From Candidatus Babelota bacterium (GTDB lineage: Bacteria; Babelota; Babeliae; Babelales; Vermiphilaceae): DNA of 44,712 nucleotides. Within the stretch, counting starts at the first letter, position 1, and every line of letters starts with the position of its first letter. The stretch lies in NCBI GenBank assembly GCA_029262595.1, contig JAJCZB010000028.1, positions 1 to 44,712 on the forward strand. Reading direction: 5' to 3'. The notes under the pieces were generated by a model. It saw nothing but the letters and a program-made list of their open reading frames with translations, made no database searches and was not told the DNA's origin. Both the position numbers and the translations under genes were made by a program. Below, piece after piece: positions 33,474 through 42,751 of this stretch.

Positions 33474-34088
33474 ATGAATGGAAAAAAAATTAGATACACT
33501 CTTGGTGTAGTGATTAGCTCGATTGTTATGGGCCTGATCTTCTTTTATCTCTTTAGATACTTTAAGCGGCATATGGTATTGCGAGCGCAGCAGCAGATCA
33601 CGCAGTCGGTTGATCGGGATATTATTGAGCTGCAGGCGTTGGGCTTTTCGCCTGATTGCGCTGCCATTGAATCGTTACGCTGTCGCAAGGCGGAGCTGTG
33701 TGGCATGAGCGCTCCTGCACCGCATGATTGCCAAGCAATTCTTGGCCTGCAAAAGAAAATGCTCATGAGCTATATTACGGAGGCGAAATTACTGCGTCGG
33801 CGTGCCGTTGATCCTAAGAGCAGTGCTATGCGGTTTGCCTATGATAAGATTGTGCGCTTAACGATTGCCGTTGCGGAGCTTGAACGGCAGCTCAAAGAGA
33901 ATAGGCCGGACGTCTCTGAGTTTCAAAAGCGCGTTGATCGCATGAAGGAAATTACTGGGCAGTCTATTATTCATTATAAGCAACAGGTGCGCGATTATAT
34001 GCGGGCGGGGATTGCTGATAATGATGAGCGGTTGCGGCAAGCGAGGGAGATGTTGGGGATTCGTATGAAACACTTTTATTATATGTGA
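33474..34088 (+). CDS. Membrane-anchored coiled-coil protein
   Basis: A 204-residue protein. GGGGGG eight bases upstream selects the start at 33474. MNGKKIRYTLGVVISSIVMG and the following LIFFYLFRYFKRH form one N-terminal membrane helix flanked by basic residues, with no cleavage site, so it is an anchor rather than a signal peptide. The rest is helical and charged, with three Cys (CAAIESLRC, KAELC) near residues 60-80. It is the last gene of the island, before the structured element at 34.3 kb. Unknown function. Confidence 0.68.
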   Translation: MNGKKIRYTLGVVISSIVMGLIFFYLFRYFKRHMVLRAQQQITQSVDRDIIELQALGFSPDCAAIESLRCRKAELCGMSAPAPHDCQAILGLQKKMLMSYITEAKLLRRRAVDPKSSAMRFAYDKIVRLTIAVAELERQLKENRPDVSEFQKRVDRMKEITGQSIIHYKQQVRDYMRAGIADNDERLRQAREMLGIRMKHFYYM

Positions 34089-34282
34089 TGCACGCACTTC
34101 ATACTTTTCTTCAGCGTATTAATACGTTTGCGACAATTTATTTCACCCTTATGCCCAGCCGTCGCCAAGGCTATGCCGGACTATCGCAGGGCGAACGGTT
34201 GAGGTATTTTTTATTTTTATATGGTGATTTTCAATAACTATTTAATTTCCTGTTCGCTTTTTATAAAATCATTCCCTATCAG

Positions 34283-34460
34283 CTTACCAGTCCACATCGA
34301 GCCGCACTTACTCAAGAAACAGTGAGTTACAAATAGTTAGGGTAGGCGAGTGATGAGACGTTTAAGCGTCGAGGGATTAAAAAAGGGACGCTTCCCTTTT
34401 TTGCCCTTGTATCAAAGATATTGGGCACGCAATATCTTTGCGCTCCCCGCGGAGGGGCGC
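34283..34460 (+). repeat. Structured repeat element, copy C
   Basis: The fullest copy. A 5' stem ACTTACT / AGTGAGT is at about 34307-34327. GACG-TTTAAG-CGTC follows. A 10-bp stem at 34379-34402 (AAAAAAGGGA / TCCCTTTTTT) has loop CGCT. An 11-bp stem at 34413-34440 (CAAAGATATTG / CAATATCTTTG) has loop GGCACG. A GC-rich hairpin GCGCTCC / GGGGCGC closes the unit. 34341-34459 is repeated inverted at 27999-28117. The gap 34089-34530 otherwise contains one type 4 unit (34153-34199) and no gene. Confidence 0.8.
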
Positions 34461-34530
34461 CAGGAATAGGCGATTATTAAATAAACAATCGCAAGTAAAT
34501 AAAAATAAAAGAAATTAAAAAGAATGCTTT

Positions 34531-36018
34531 TTAAAACGCTGCCCCAACTTTAAACCAAAATCCACCATTGGCAAGAGCGGAGTTTTTCTGCGCAAGCTCA
34601 AAGTAGAAGCCAAAGCCGGCAAAGCCGTTAGCGGTATCACCTAAATGTTCGATACCCGCAGAAACGTGAATTTTATGATTCAATATACTTCCCGCAGCGG
34701 GAGTGCACAGATCTAGATCGTTTTCGCAAATGCCTACGAACTGGCTATCATCATCTGCTTGGCAGGCGATGGTACTGCCACTGGCAGTTGCTTGCACGGT
34801 CTGGCCGCAGCTTTCAATGGTGCCTGATCCGGCGATCCCAAATTCATTCAGGCCGCCGCAGGTGCGATTGAAGGGAGAGTCAACTGGTTTGGATCGGAGT
34901 TCAACTTTCTCGCCACCAAATCCATAGAGATCGTAGCCAATTTCAAATTCAAACGGTGCGGTGTTGATGCGCCATCCGAATGAGAAGTCAAAGATTCCAT
35001 ATGGCCGTACGACAGATTCGAGCGTGAGTAAATTTACTCCGGGGATTACGTCTCCGGGCGCACTGTTTTTGCGCGTATAGTTCATGTATCGGCTAAACGG
35101 TTTGCCTTTTAAATCATATGTACGAAATTGCTTGTTTCGCACCAGGAAGTTTCCTTCCAGATTAAGATAGAATGAAAGTGCGATTCGTTCGGGGTGACGA
35201 TTTAAAAGCACTTGCATATGCACGGCACCGCCAATTCCAACGTGCCGATCAAGGCCAACGTATGGATCGAAAATAAATTCAGGATCTTGTTTTTGCGAAA
35301 GCGGGACAGTAAGCGAAAGCGATGATGCCAACTGGAAGTAATCGCGATGCATGAGCGAACGACCGCCCGTGAACTTTATTTTTTCGAGACGTATTCGATT
35401 TTGGGCAATCGGGCTCCATTTTCCATAACACCAATCGCGTTGATTGAGTGCGCTGATAATGTTTGGTTGGCGGTTGAGCTCCGTGGTAGTGCTGCTTAAA
35501 TCGCATTCGGTAAGGTGGAGATTGTTTTCTACCATGATGAATGGCACTTCAATTCCAACCGACCAGTCTTTTAAGAAGGGCACGTCAAGAAATGTTTTGA
35601 GATCTTGGTTGTACATAAAGGTGGCCCCCATTTGCCGTTGCTCAGGGCAGATGGAAAATTTACCGCTAAAATCAGATGGAAGGTTGAGCCATTCTGCACG
35701 AATATCTCGATCTAAAACGAGATCTGTGCTGCTATTATCACCCGCGACGAGTAAATCATTTTTTCGATTAATTAAAAAGTAGCGTGCCACTTTACTGCGC
35801 GCATGAGAGCGCTGATAAAATGGAATGAGTTGAAACGCGCCATACGTTGGGCCGCATTTGTGATACACAAAGTTGTGCCAGAGCTGCTCATTCATTGCAA
35901 TATTATATGATGCAGGACGGATGAGCATAAATGAACGCCCAAACACTTCTTGAGGCTCTGCGTTTATGCGGATAGAGGAAAGTAAGATAAGCGCCGCTAC
36001 TAATACGGATTTTTTCAT
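34531..36018 (-). CDS. Large outer-membrane barrel-like protein
   Basis: A 495-residue protein with signal peptide MKKSVLVAALILLSSIRINA, many amphipathic beta segments, and the C-terminus GGFWFKVGAAF typical of outer-membrane barrels. Early residues (RPASYNIAMNEQLWHNFVY) and a Cys-rich loop near 400-440 (CGGLNEFGIAGSGTIESCGQ) are distinctive. It resembles the 576-residue protein at 4468-6198 in several blocks, suggesting a lineage-specific family. The function could be porin-like uptake or host contact. It is a single gene upstream of the island's far boundary, convergent with it. Confidence 0.65.
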   Translation of the reverse strand: MKKSVLVAALILLSSIRINAEPQEVFGRSFMLIRPASYNIAMNEQLWHNFVYHKCGPTYGAFQLIPFYQRSHARSKVARYFLINRKNDLLVAGDNSSTDLVLDRDIRAEWLNLPSDFSGKFSICPEQRQMGATFMYNQDLKTFLDVPFLKDWSVGIEVPFIMVENNLHLTECDLSSTTTELNRQPNIISALNQRDWCYGKWSPIAQNRIRLEKIKFTGGRSLMHRDYFQLASSLSLTVPLSQKQDPEFIFDPYVGLDRHVGIGGAVHMQVLLNRHPERIALSFYLNLEGNFLVRNKQFRTYDLKGKPFSRYMNYTRKNSAPGDVIPGVNLLTLESVVRPYGIFDFSFGWRINTAPFEFEIGYDLYGFGGEKVELRSKPVDSPFNRTCGGLNEFGIAGSGTIESCGQTVQATASGSTIACQADDDSQFVGICENDLDLCTPAAGSILNHKIHVSAGIEHLGDTANGFAGFGFYFELAQKNSALANGGFWFKVGAAF

Positions 36019-36098
36019 TACTCGTTTCCCTTTTTGATCAATTGATTTCTAGCTTACGCAGAGTTTTCTCGTTTTACAAGAGCGTGTGGTAATGCGTC

Positions 36099-37010
36099 CT
36101 ATTTTATAAATGGAAGCGCATCTTTTACGGATGCGCCGTCATAGATAATTGTAGAAATTGCTTTCGTCATGCCAATCGCATCGGCGAGGGTATTTTGAAA
36201 TACGTTTCGCCCGGTCGCAGTGCCAGCCGTATTACCTTCATGTATTTGCGCATAGAGATTGTTGAGAAACTGTTCTGGATTAGATTTTGCGCCGCCCGAG
36301 CAGATTACCTTTGTGTTGCCTGCCGCTGTGACAATTTCTTGGAGCGCTTGCAGTTCGCTTTTTGTTTCTGTTGCATGAGGTGGTTTTATTTTTACAATAT
36401 CAGCGCCAAGTGCATTTGCAGCGCCGGCAGCTCCGGCAAGCAGATGCGGATCAGTATCATCTCCGATTGCTTTGCCGCGCGGGTACATCCAAACGATTGC
36501 AAGCAGGCCATGCTTGTGCGCTTCAAAAATTGATTGGGCGGCAAAGTGCATCATCTTATCTTCAAATTCGCTTCCCAAATAAATTGTAATGCCAACTGCG
36601 CAGATGGTGAGATTACTTTCCTGCCGCATTAGCTCAACATCTTTTACGTGCCAAAGCGGGGTGCTGAGTGGTTCTTTTTGTTGTGTTGGAATGAGATTTG
36701 TTTTGCTATTGAGTTTTGCTACATATGGAATGGTTTGATAAGTGCTTCCGTAGCGCGCAATCAACTCTAGTTGCGTAGCAAGTGCGCCGATGCGGCCATG
36801 AGATCCGATTTGAAAAAAGTGCTCGGGATCTACTGCCTGATCAGGAATATCGTCATCATCGGGATTAAAGTCGTCGTGAAGGTGTTCAATTTTTTGATCA
36901 CATGAAAAGAGAAAAAGATGATCGGTATCTTTAGTAAGGGTGCGCATGTTGTGCGCGAAAAGATCTTTTTTTTTCTGAGGCACGTCGGCCGGGATTATGA
37001 AATTTTTCAT
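36099..37010 (-). CDS. Class I fructose-bisphosphate aldolase, DhnA/archaeal type
   Basis: A 303-residue Schiff-base aldolase. Recognisable parts are FLFSCDQKIEHL near the N-terminus, LAIVWMYPRGKAI in the middle, GADIVKIKPP with the Schiff-base Lys, VICSGGAKS, and a phosphate-binding GNTAGTATGRNVFQ. This is the DeoC/FbaB/DhnA family. It would cleave or make fructose-1,6-bisphosphate in the cytoplasm; related enzymes use other sugars, so the substrate is not certain. The start at 37010 has AAGGAA nine bases upstream; it directly follows the PBP gene stop, so the two are coupled. Confidence 0.88.
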   Translation of the reverse strand: MKNFIIPADVPQKKKDLFAHNMRTLTKDTDHLFLFSCDQKIEHLHDDFNPDDDDIPDQAVDPEHFFQIGSHGRIGALATQLELIARYGSTYQTIPYVAKLNSKTNLIPTQQKEPLSTPLWHVKDVELMRQESNLTICAVGITIYLGSEFEDKMMHFAAQSIFEAHKHGLLAIVWMYPRGKAIGDDTDPHLLAGAAGAANALGADIVKIKPPHATETKSELQALQEIVTAAGNTKVICSGGAKSNPEQFLNNLYAQIHEGNTAGTATGRNVFQNTLADAIGMTKAISTIIYDGASVKDALPFIK

Positions 37011-37020
37011 AGGCATTTCC

Positions 37021-38655
37021 TTATACTACTCTTTCATGGATCACCATTTTTTCAGCAATGCGTTTAAGCAGTGGCATTGCAACCGTTGCCGCAAATGCAT
37101 TGGGAATTTTTGCTTCTTTTACGCACGTAACGATGATTCGTTTATAGTCACCTTTTTCAATAATCGCGGCAGCGGTATAGATATTTGTATCATGATCATA
37201 CACTCCATTTACAAGAGTATTGGCAGTTCCCGTTTTGCTCATCACATTAAAGCCATGCATATGCGCGCGTCTTCCCGTGCCGTACTCGGTAGTTTTGCGC
37301 AATATTGATTTGATTGCATCAATTGATTCAGGCCGATAGAGCGGCGCATCATCTATGCGCACTGGATCGGAAAGCAGTAAGCGCGGCGTGACGAATTTTC
37401 CATCATGCGCAATGAGTGCAAATGCTTGGGCAAGCTGCAGGAGCGTTGCGCTTATTTCATATCCATAGGAAAGAGAAATAATAGATTGAGCAGACCATTT
37501 GTTTGGAGGATTTATAAATCCGGATGCTTCAGCGGGTACGGGGATATTTGTTTTTTTGCCAAAGCCAAGCCGCTGATAATGGCCAACGATTGCGGGACCT
37601 AATTGTTTGGCGATCTGTGCGATACCGATATTATTTGAATAGGCAATCACATCTTTAAAGGGAATGATGCCGTGCGCTCTCCACGTATTGATGGGGCGCC
37701 CATCGATGGTGCATGATGTGCTGTTTTTGCAATCTATTGGCGTATCGGGAGTGACGATATTTTCTTCGAGTGCTGCAAGAGCGGCAAACACTTTGAGCAC
37801 TGATCCGAGTTCGTATTGCTCGGTGATTGCGCGTTGCTTGGTATGATAAAAATCAAAGGTGGGATCTTCAGGATGCGTATACGGAACGCTTGAAATTGCA
37901 AGGATATCACCGTTATCGGGATTTAAAATAAGTGCAGATGCTTCGCGTGCTTTGCAACGCTTGCAGGCGGCGGCAACTTCTTCGTCAACGAGAAATTGTA
38001 ACGCGCCATCGAGTGTAAGTTTGATCGTGGTACTGCGCGTGCCGGCATCTTGCAATGTTTTACTAAAATAAAAGTATCCGGATCGTGCATCTTTTTCTAA
38101 TAATACTTTTTCAGGAGCGCCGGCAAGCTGCGCATTGCAGCTTAATTCTATGCCTGCGCGGCCAACGGTATCAATGTCTGTAAAGCCGATGAGCGGTGCA
38201 GCTGATGGGAGTGGATAAAACCGGCTTGATTCTTCCAGCAAGTGAATGTCTTTATTGTTACATTCGGTAATGTGCTCTTGTTCTTGAGGAGTTAAGCGCC
38301 GCTTGATGTACATAAAGGAAGCGTTCTTTTTTGAATGCAATCGTTTTTCTGCATCGGGAAAGTGGGCGTGTAGCAATGAGATGAGTGCCTCTTGATCAGT
38401 TATCTTGTTTGGGATGATAAATGCAGAGAGGCATGCTTTGTTGGTGGCAAAAAATGTGCTGCCGGTACGATCAACAATGGCGCCGCGCGGGGGCTGATGC
38501 GTGACTGAAAGAGTATATTGTTGGGTGCCGAGTGTCGCAAAAAAAGAACGATTTATCAGTTGAATGAAAAATAAGTTACAAATCAAAATGAGGTAGCAGG
38601 ATACTGCGATGAAAAATACAATGGCGGTTCGTACTCGAATGCTACGACTGCTCAT
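37021..38655 (-). CDS. ftsI: Division penicillin-binding protein (FtsI/PBP3-like transpeptidase)
   Basis: A 544-residue class B PBP. One N-terminal membrane helix (about 8-30) is followed by the PPRGAIVDRTG start of the non-catalytic domain. The transpeptidase motifs are SVLK (in YELGSVLKVF), SNN (in AYSNNIGIA) and KTG (in MSKTGTAN). It cross-links septal peptidoglycan in the periplasm. The FtsL-like gene overlaps its start by 14 bases, giving the conserved ftsL-ftsI order of the division cluster. No mraW/mraZ precedes it here. Presence implies some peptidoglycan synthesis. Confidence 0.92.
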   Translation of the reverse strand: MSSRSIRVRTAIVFFIAVSCYLILICNLFFIQLINRSFFATLGTQQYTLSVTHQPPRGAIVDRTGSTFFATNKACLSAFIIPNKITDQEALISLLHAHFPDAEKRLHSKKNASFMYIKRRLTPQEQEHITECNNKDIHLLEESSRFYPLPSAAPLIGFTDIDTVGRAGIELSCNAQLAGAPEKVLLEKDARSGYFYFSKTLQDAGTRSTTIKLTLDGALQFLVDEEVAAACKRCKAREASALILNPDNGDILAISSVPYTHPEDPTFDFYHTKQRAITEQYELGSVLKVFAALAALEENIVTPDTPIDCKNSTSCTIDGRPINTWRAHGIIPFKDVIAYSNNIGIAQIAKQLGPAIVGHYQRLGFGKKTNIPVPAEASGFINPPNKWSAQSIISLSYGYEISATLLQLAQAFALIAHDGKFVTPRLLLSDPVRIDDAPLYRPESIDAIKSILRKTTEYGTGRRAHMHGFNVMSKTGTANTLVNGVYDHDTNIYTAAAIIEKGDYKRIIVTCVKEAKIPNAFAATVAMPLLKRIAEKMVIHERVV

Positions 38656-38917
38656 GGGAAAGTCTATGCAGTTGGGTCATGGTGACCGGTTTTAATCCAA
38701 GCGCGTGCGTTGCGTGCTCTTTTATCTCTTTTTTATTTTGTAATGAATAGAGTTCATTTTCACGCGCCTGCTTTTGCTGCAAAACGCTTGCAAGGAGTTG
38801 CTCATTTTTTTGCTTGGAAAAAGACTCCTTTATACATTGCATGTGCTTATGGATATGCAAAAAAAGAAAACTAATGTGCGTTGAGATAAAAAGGGCGATA
38901 AAAACTGTTTTTTTCAT
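38642..38917 (-). CDS. ftsL: FtsL-like division protein
   Basis: A 91-residue bitopic membrane protein. MKKTVFIALFISTHISFLFL is the N-terminal membrane helix, followed by a coiled-coil region (KQKNEQLLASVLQQKQARENELYSLQNKK) and a short end. Sequence similarity to FtsL is never strong. The identification rests on size, topology and position right before ftsI with a 14-base overlap. FtsL joins FtsB and FtsQ in activating septal synthesis. AAGGAG lies eight bases before the ATG. It is divergent from the gene at 39100. Confidence 0.7.
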   Translation of the reverse strand: MKKTVFIALFISTHISFLFLHIHKHMQCIKESFSKQKNEQLLASVLQQKQARENELYSLQNKKEIKEHATHALGLKPVTMTQLHRLSHEQS

Positions 38918-39099
38918 AAGGGGCTCCTTTTTTTGTTTAGATATAGCATACGCGTGCTGGCCGATGCCAGGAAAAGCAGCTTATATTGATAATTCCAAGC
39001 CAAATTGTGCCGATATACGGCCTAAAACCATTGTTTTTGCGCCCCCCTTTTTGCTACGTTGAGGGTAGGAAATAGGTATGATTTCAAAAAAGGAATGCT

Positions 39100-39693
39100 A
39101 TGAAGAAGTACGTGATGCTGTTTGCTCTTTTTTTTACCCCATGTTTTTTATACTCAGATGCCATAAGAAATACAGCAACTGATGCGTGGACTATGCAAAA
39201 AAAGATTTTTACTTCAAAAATTGATTCTAATACTACGCCTGAAAAAGAGCTCAAGGCGCTTGCACTTGCTTTGGCGCATGCAGCCTACGCACGAGCTGAA
39301 ATTGTATTGAAGCCATATTTAAAAGATGTGGGAATCATGCGTTTGACAGAGGCGAAAAAAACATTGGAAAGTGCATTCGATTCTTTTAAACGAAATCCTT
39401 ATTTTCAACAAGCCGTGCAGTATGCAACGTATGGATTTAATGAACATGGTGAGGGCTTTGTGCAGGCATTCAATGAGGTGAAAACACGTAATGTCGCGAT
39501 GCCTGATGAGGTGGCACGCGAAAAAGTTTTGCAGAAAGAAATTGCGGCATTGAATGTAAATTATCAAAAAATTATGCGGGCGCTAAAGAAGCGAAAAATT
39601 TCGTGGCCAACTGCGATTAGTACACTTTCTTACCAAACACTTTTTGATGAAGGCAAGAGTGAATTTCTTTTTCAAGCGCAGCAATTGCGGTAA
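39100..39693 (+). CDS. Secreted helical protein, unknown
   Basis: A 197-residue protein with signal peptide MKKYVMLFALFFTPCFLYSD and a mature all-helical, Lys/Ala-rich body with no Cys and no membrane helix. AAGGAATG lies directly before the ATG. It is convergent with bamA (17-base gap) and divergent from ftsL. I recognise no family; composition resembles many small periplasmic proteins of this genome but without the low-complexity runs of the 26-34 kb island. Confidence 0.7.
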   Translation: MKKYVMLFALFFTPCFLYSDAIRNTATDAWTMQKKIFTSKIDSNTTPEKELKALALALAHAAYARAEIVLKPYLKDVGIMRLTEAKKTLESAFDSFKRNPYFQQAVQYATYGFNEHGEGFVQAFNEVKTRNVAMPDEVAREKVLQKEIAALNVNYQKIMRALKKRKISWPTAISTLSYQTLFDEGKSEFLFQAQQLR

Positions 39694-39710
39694 TACTTTT
39701 GTAGGTATTG

Positions 39711-42371
39711 TTACCAATCATAGGTCATACCAAAGTGGACTTGGCTTTCTTTTTCTCCGGTTCGCGCATCGAGCTTAAAGCCCCAATCAACGCGTACTGG
39801 CATTGGCTGTAGCATGCGCAAGCCAAACCCAACCGCATGGCGATAATCAAAACTATTATCTGTGATGAGGCCAGGAGATGCGCAATTTGCATATGGGTTA
39901 TCCCATGCTGCACCGCCATCATAAAAGACGACCCCTTTCATAGTCAGATCGGGAGTGATTGGAAACATAAGTTCCGCGTTCATATAGAATGCTTTTTTAC
40001 CACCGATCGTATCGCCTAAGAATTTCGGGCCGATTTCTCCGTATGAGAATCCGCGCACTGTGGTATCGCCACCAATGTGAAATAGTTCACCAAACGGAAT
40101 TACTTTATTGCTGTATGGGCTGGCGAGTCCAAAGAATAAATGGATTTTGAATACGAGATCTCGTTCGCCGATCAGCGGAGTAAACCAGAGGTAGTCAAGG
40201 AATAGCTTTCCAAAACCAATTCTGCGCTGGCAATCGTCTCCTTGGATACCGCTGCTTTGCATGTCTATTGACGGCACTGCGATTTTAGAAGAAATTTTCC
40301 ATTTTTGCCCACGGCTTGGATGCATTGGGTGATTTCGTTTATCTTGCTCTAAGTTGTTTGCAAGCCAGAGATACCCGCCCGGAGTAAATTCTTGTTGTAA
40401 AATATCTGAATATTGTTGGTTTGCTTGGGAGGTTGTTATTCCTTTTGGAACGTCTCGGGGAGTGAACGGTATTATTTGCGGCGGAGAATTATATTTGATG
40501 CTATCAAGCCCGAGACTGAAAAGTGCTTGCGAGCTGTTGAATATATGCCAGCGCGGATTGGTAATAAATCCGATAGTGAACGCACCGCCCGTAACTCTTG
40601 AATTCACTGCAATCGTATGCTTGAGCTGATCATACGACGGGCGTTTGTGATAAATATCCATTGCACCGGAAATTGGTTTATCAAAGAGCCATGGTTGGGC
40701 TAAATGGAAGAGCACGGTTTGCTCGTCTTTAGACCAGTTGCCTTCAATATTAACTGCGGTACCAGTTCCAAATAAATTGGTATCAGCGAGGCCTACCTTG
40801 AGGTTAATTGCTGAAAGTGGAGATTCGATACTTTTATCTGCGCCACCAAAGGAAAGCTGAACGCTTGCATGGCCTGTTTTTGCTTCCTTGATCATCAAAT
40901 CAAGATCAGCTTCTTCATCATTGATGCGGCGTACTTTCCAGTTAACACCATCTTGCTGATCAAAGTAGCCAAGGCTTGCAATGCTATTTTTTGAGCTATC
41001 CATTGCTCCTTGCGTGAGCGGGCTGCCTTCGCTGAGCGGGATACGCCGGCGAATTACTTTATCGCGTGTTTTTTTGTTTCCTTTAATGGAGATACGATTC
41101 AGGGTAATTTTTTTTCCAATATCCGAGATGAAGGAGATGTTTACTGTTTTTGCATCTTCATCAACGGTTACCGCTGGTTCAATAGAAGCAAAAATATACC
41201 CCATATTTCCCCAGAGCGTTTCCATTTGTTTGATTGTATTGCCAATTGCATCGCGTGAGTAGTATTGGCCTGCTCGTATGGGGATATTAGCAACGAGAAA
41301 CTCTTCTGATACTAAATCGTTGCCGGGTGCTTCTACTTTTTTAATAGTGTATTTATCGCCTTCTTCAATAACGAATGTAACGGTGAGGATATTAGTGCCT
41401 GGCTCGGGCTCAACCTTAACATCGATTACTTTCGCGTGGAGGTAACCATTATTTTGATAAAACTGCTCAAGGAAATGTTTGTCGCCATCTATTCTGTCGG
41501 GGTAGTACGTACCACTTTTATCAAGAAAACTCAGTATCCATTCTTCTTTTGAAAACATGGTAACGTTTTTAAGATCTTTTTCTCCGAATGAATGATTACC
41601 TTCAAAACGGACGCGGCGGATACGAGATTTATCGCCTTCGGTAAACGTAAATTCAGCAGTTGCTTTTCCATCGCTCTCATCGATTTTTAATTCAGTTTCG
41701 ATTGTGACGTTTTGGAAACCTTTTTCGTGATAGAGCTTTTTCATTTGCTCGGCGAGCGATTTGAGTTCTTCAGCATCAATTGCTGGTACGGCTAAATCTA
41801 TTTTTTTACGAATTTCTTTTTCGGGAAGATTTTTGTTACCCGAAAAGGTAATGTCTTTCAGGGGCGTTTTTTCTTCAACTACGATATAGATATCGATGTC
41901 ATCCGGCTCAATCAAATCGGCAAAGACCGTAATATTTCTAAAGCGTTTGAGCTCCTTATATAAGTTGCGCACGAGTTGCGCGGAGCGTTCAATTTGGCCG
42001 GTTGATTGAACCGTAATCATTTCGCCAACGCGATAGGGAATATAATTGAGGAGTGCTTCTGTGGGTACCGTTTTATTACCGATAGTGTAAATATTTCGGA
42101 TGATACGGTCTGCTTTTACGTAGGGCTTTTCGGCTTCTTGTGCGGGCGCATCGGGCGTACTAGGCTGCTCGTTTTGCGGCTCTTCTTTTTCTTGTTGTGG
42201 GGCTGGAGCGTCTTGATTTTTCTGAGTAGTGGGCTGCTCTGCTTGCGATTCTTCTTGATCGTTGTGTATTGTTTGGCTTTCACAAAACGTAGCGTATGGA
42301 ACTATAAGTAGTAAGCTTATTGCCCATATCAAAGGTGCTTTGTAATCCCGAAATGTATCTGCTGGCATCAT
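39711..42371 (-). CDS. bamA: Outer-membrane assembly factor BamA (Omp85)
   Basis: An 886-residue Omp85 protein, longer than the usual about 800 mainly from an insert after the signal segment rich in Gln, Glu and Pro (residues about 30-82). Five POTRA-like repeats follow (for example KDITFSGNKNLPEKEIRKKI; IRRVRFEGNHSFGEKDL; LNRISIKGNKKTRDKVIRRR). The barrel half includes HPSRGQKWKISS and the lid-lock motif HIGGDTTVRGFSYGEIGP (VRGF), ending FGMTYDW. It inserts outer-membrane barrels, including the three barrel proteins of this window. AGGAG lies six bases before the first of two ATGs. No skp or lpx genes are next to it. Confidence 0.95.
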   Translation of the reverse strand: MMPADTFRDYKAPLIWAISLLLIVPYATFCESQTIHNDQEESQAEQPTTQKNQDAPAPQQEKEEPQNEQPSTPDAPAQEAEKPYVKADRIIRNIYTIGNKTVPTEALLNYIPYRVGEMITVQSTGQIERSAQLVRNLYKELKRFRNITVFADLIEPDDIDIYIVVEEKTPLKDITFSGNKNLPEKEIRKKIDLAVPAIDAEELKSLAEQMKKLYHEKGFQNVTIETELKIDESDGKATAEFTFTEGDKSRIRRVRFEGNHSFGEKDLKNVTMFSKEEWILSFLDKSGTYYPDRIDGDKHFLEQFYQNNGYLHAKVIDVKVEPEPGTNILTVTFVIEEGDKYTIKKVEAPGNDLVSEEFLVANIPIRAGQYYSRDAIGNTIKQMETLWGNMGYIFASIEPAVTVDEDAKTVNISFISDIGKKITLNRISIKGNKKTRDKVIRRRIPLSEGSPLTQGAMDSSKNSIASLGYFDQQDGVNWKVRRINDEEADLDLMIKEAKTGHASVQLSFGGADKSIESPLSAINLKVGLADTNLFGTGTAVNIEGNWSKDEQTVLFHLAQPWLFDKPISGAMDIYHKRPSYDQLKHTIAVNSRVTGGAFTIGFITNPRWHIFNSSQALFSLGLDSIKYNSPPQIIPFTPRDVPKGITTSQANQQYSDILQQEFTPGGYLWLANNLEQDKRNHPMHPSRGQKWKISSKIAVPSIDMQSSGIQGDDCQRRIGFGKLFLDYLWFTPLIGERDLVFKIHLFFGLASPYSNKVIPFGELFHIGGDTTVRGFSYGEIGPKFLGDTIGGKKAFYMNAELMFPITPDLTMKGVVFYDGGAAWDNPYANCASPGLITDNSFDYRHAVGFGLRMLQPMPVRVDWGFKLDARTGEKESQVHFGMTYDW

Positions 42372-42562
42372 CTACAGCTCCTGCATTTTCCCTGCTGTTT
42401 TGAGAGGGGGTCGTGAAGGTTTTCCTTAAGCGATGATTGAATATAGCTATTTTTTTTCCAATTGACTAGAGCGATTCTCCTTTTTTGGGTAAGCTAAAGC
42501 CATGTGCTAAAGATTGAAATAAACTGTTGAATCTGAATAATTCATAGAAATTTATCCTTCTT

Positions 42563-42714
42563 CCGTTCGCCCTGAGCTTGTCGAAGGGTTTCGAACGATC
42601 ACTTATTTGAACGCCTTTGTACGATAAAATTTATTTTGAATTGTTTTTTTTCTTTCCGGCTTGTTTTAGTGTGTCGAGAATTTAGTAAGCCTTCGACAAG
42701 CTCAGGGCGAACGG
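42563..42714. repeat. Type 1 palindromic repeat, 'empty' inverted pair
   Basis: Forward copy at 42563-42600 (CCGTTCGCCCTGAGCTTG through CGAACGATC) and reverse copy at 42690-42714 (CCTTCGACAAGCTCAGGGC through GAACGG), enclosing about 90 bases without a gene. Both have the GAGCTTG form. The remainder of 42372-42751 is AT-rich, and I see nothing more in it. Confidence 0.85.
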
Positions 42715-42751
42715 AGAGGGATTGATTCTATGATTAATTGCTAGGGTTTCT

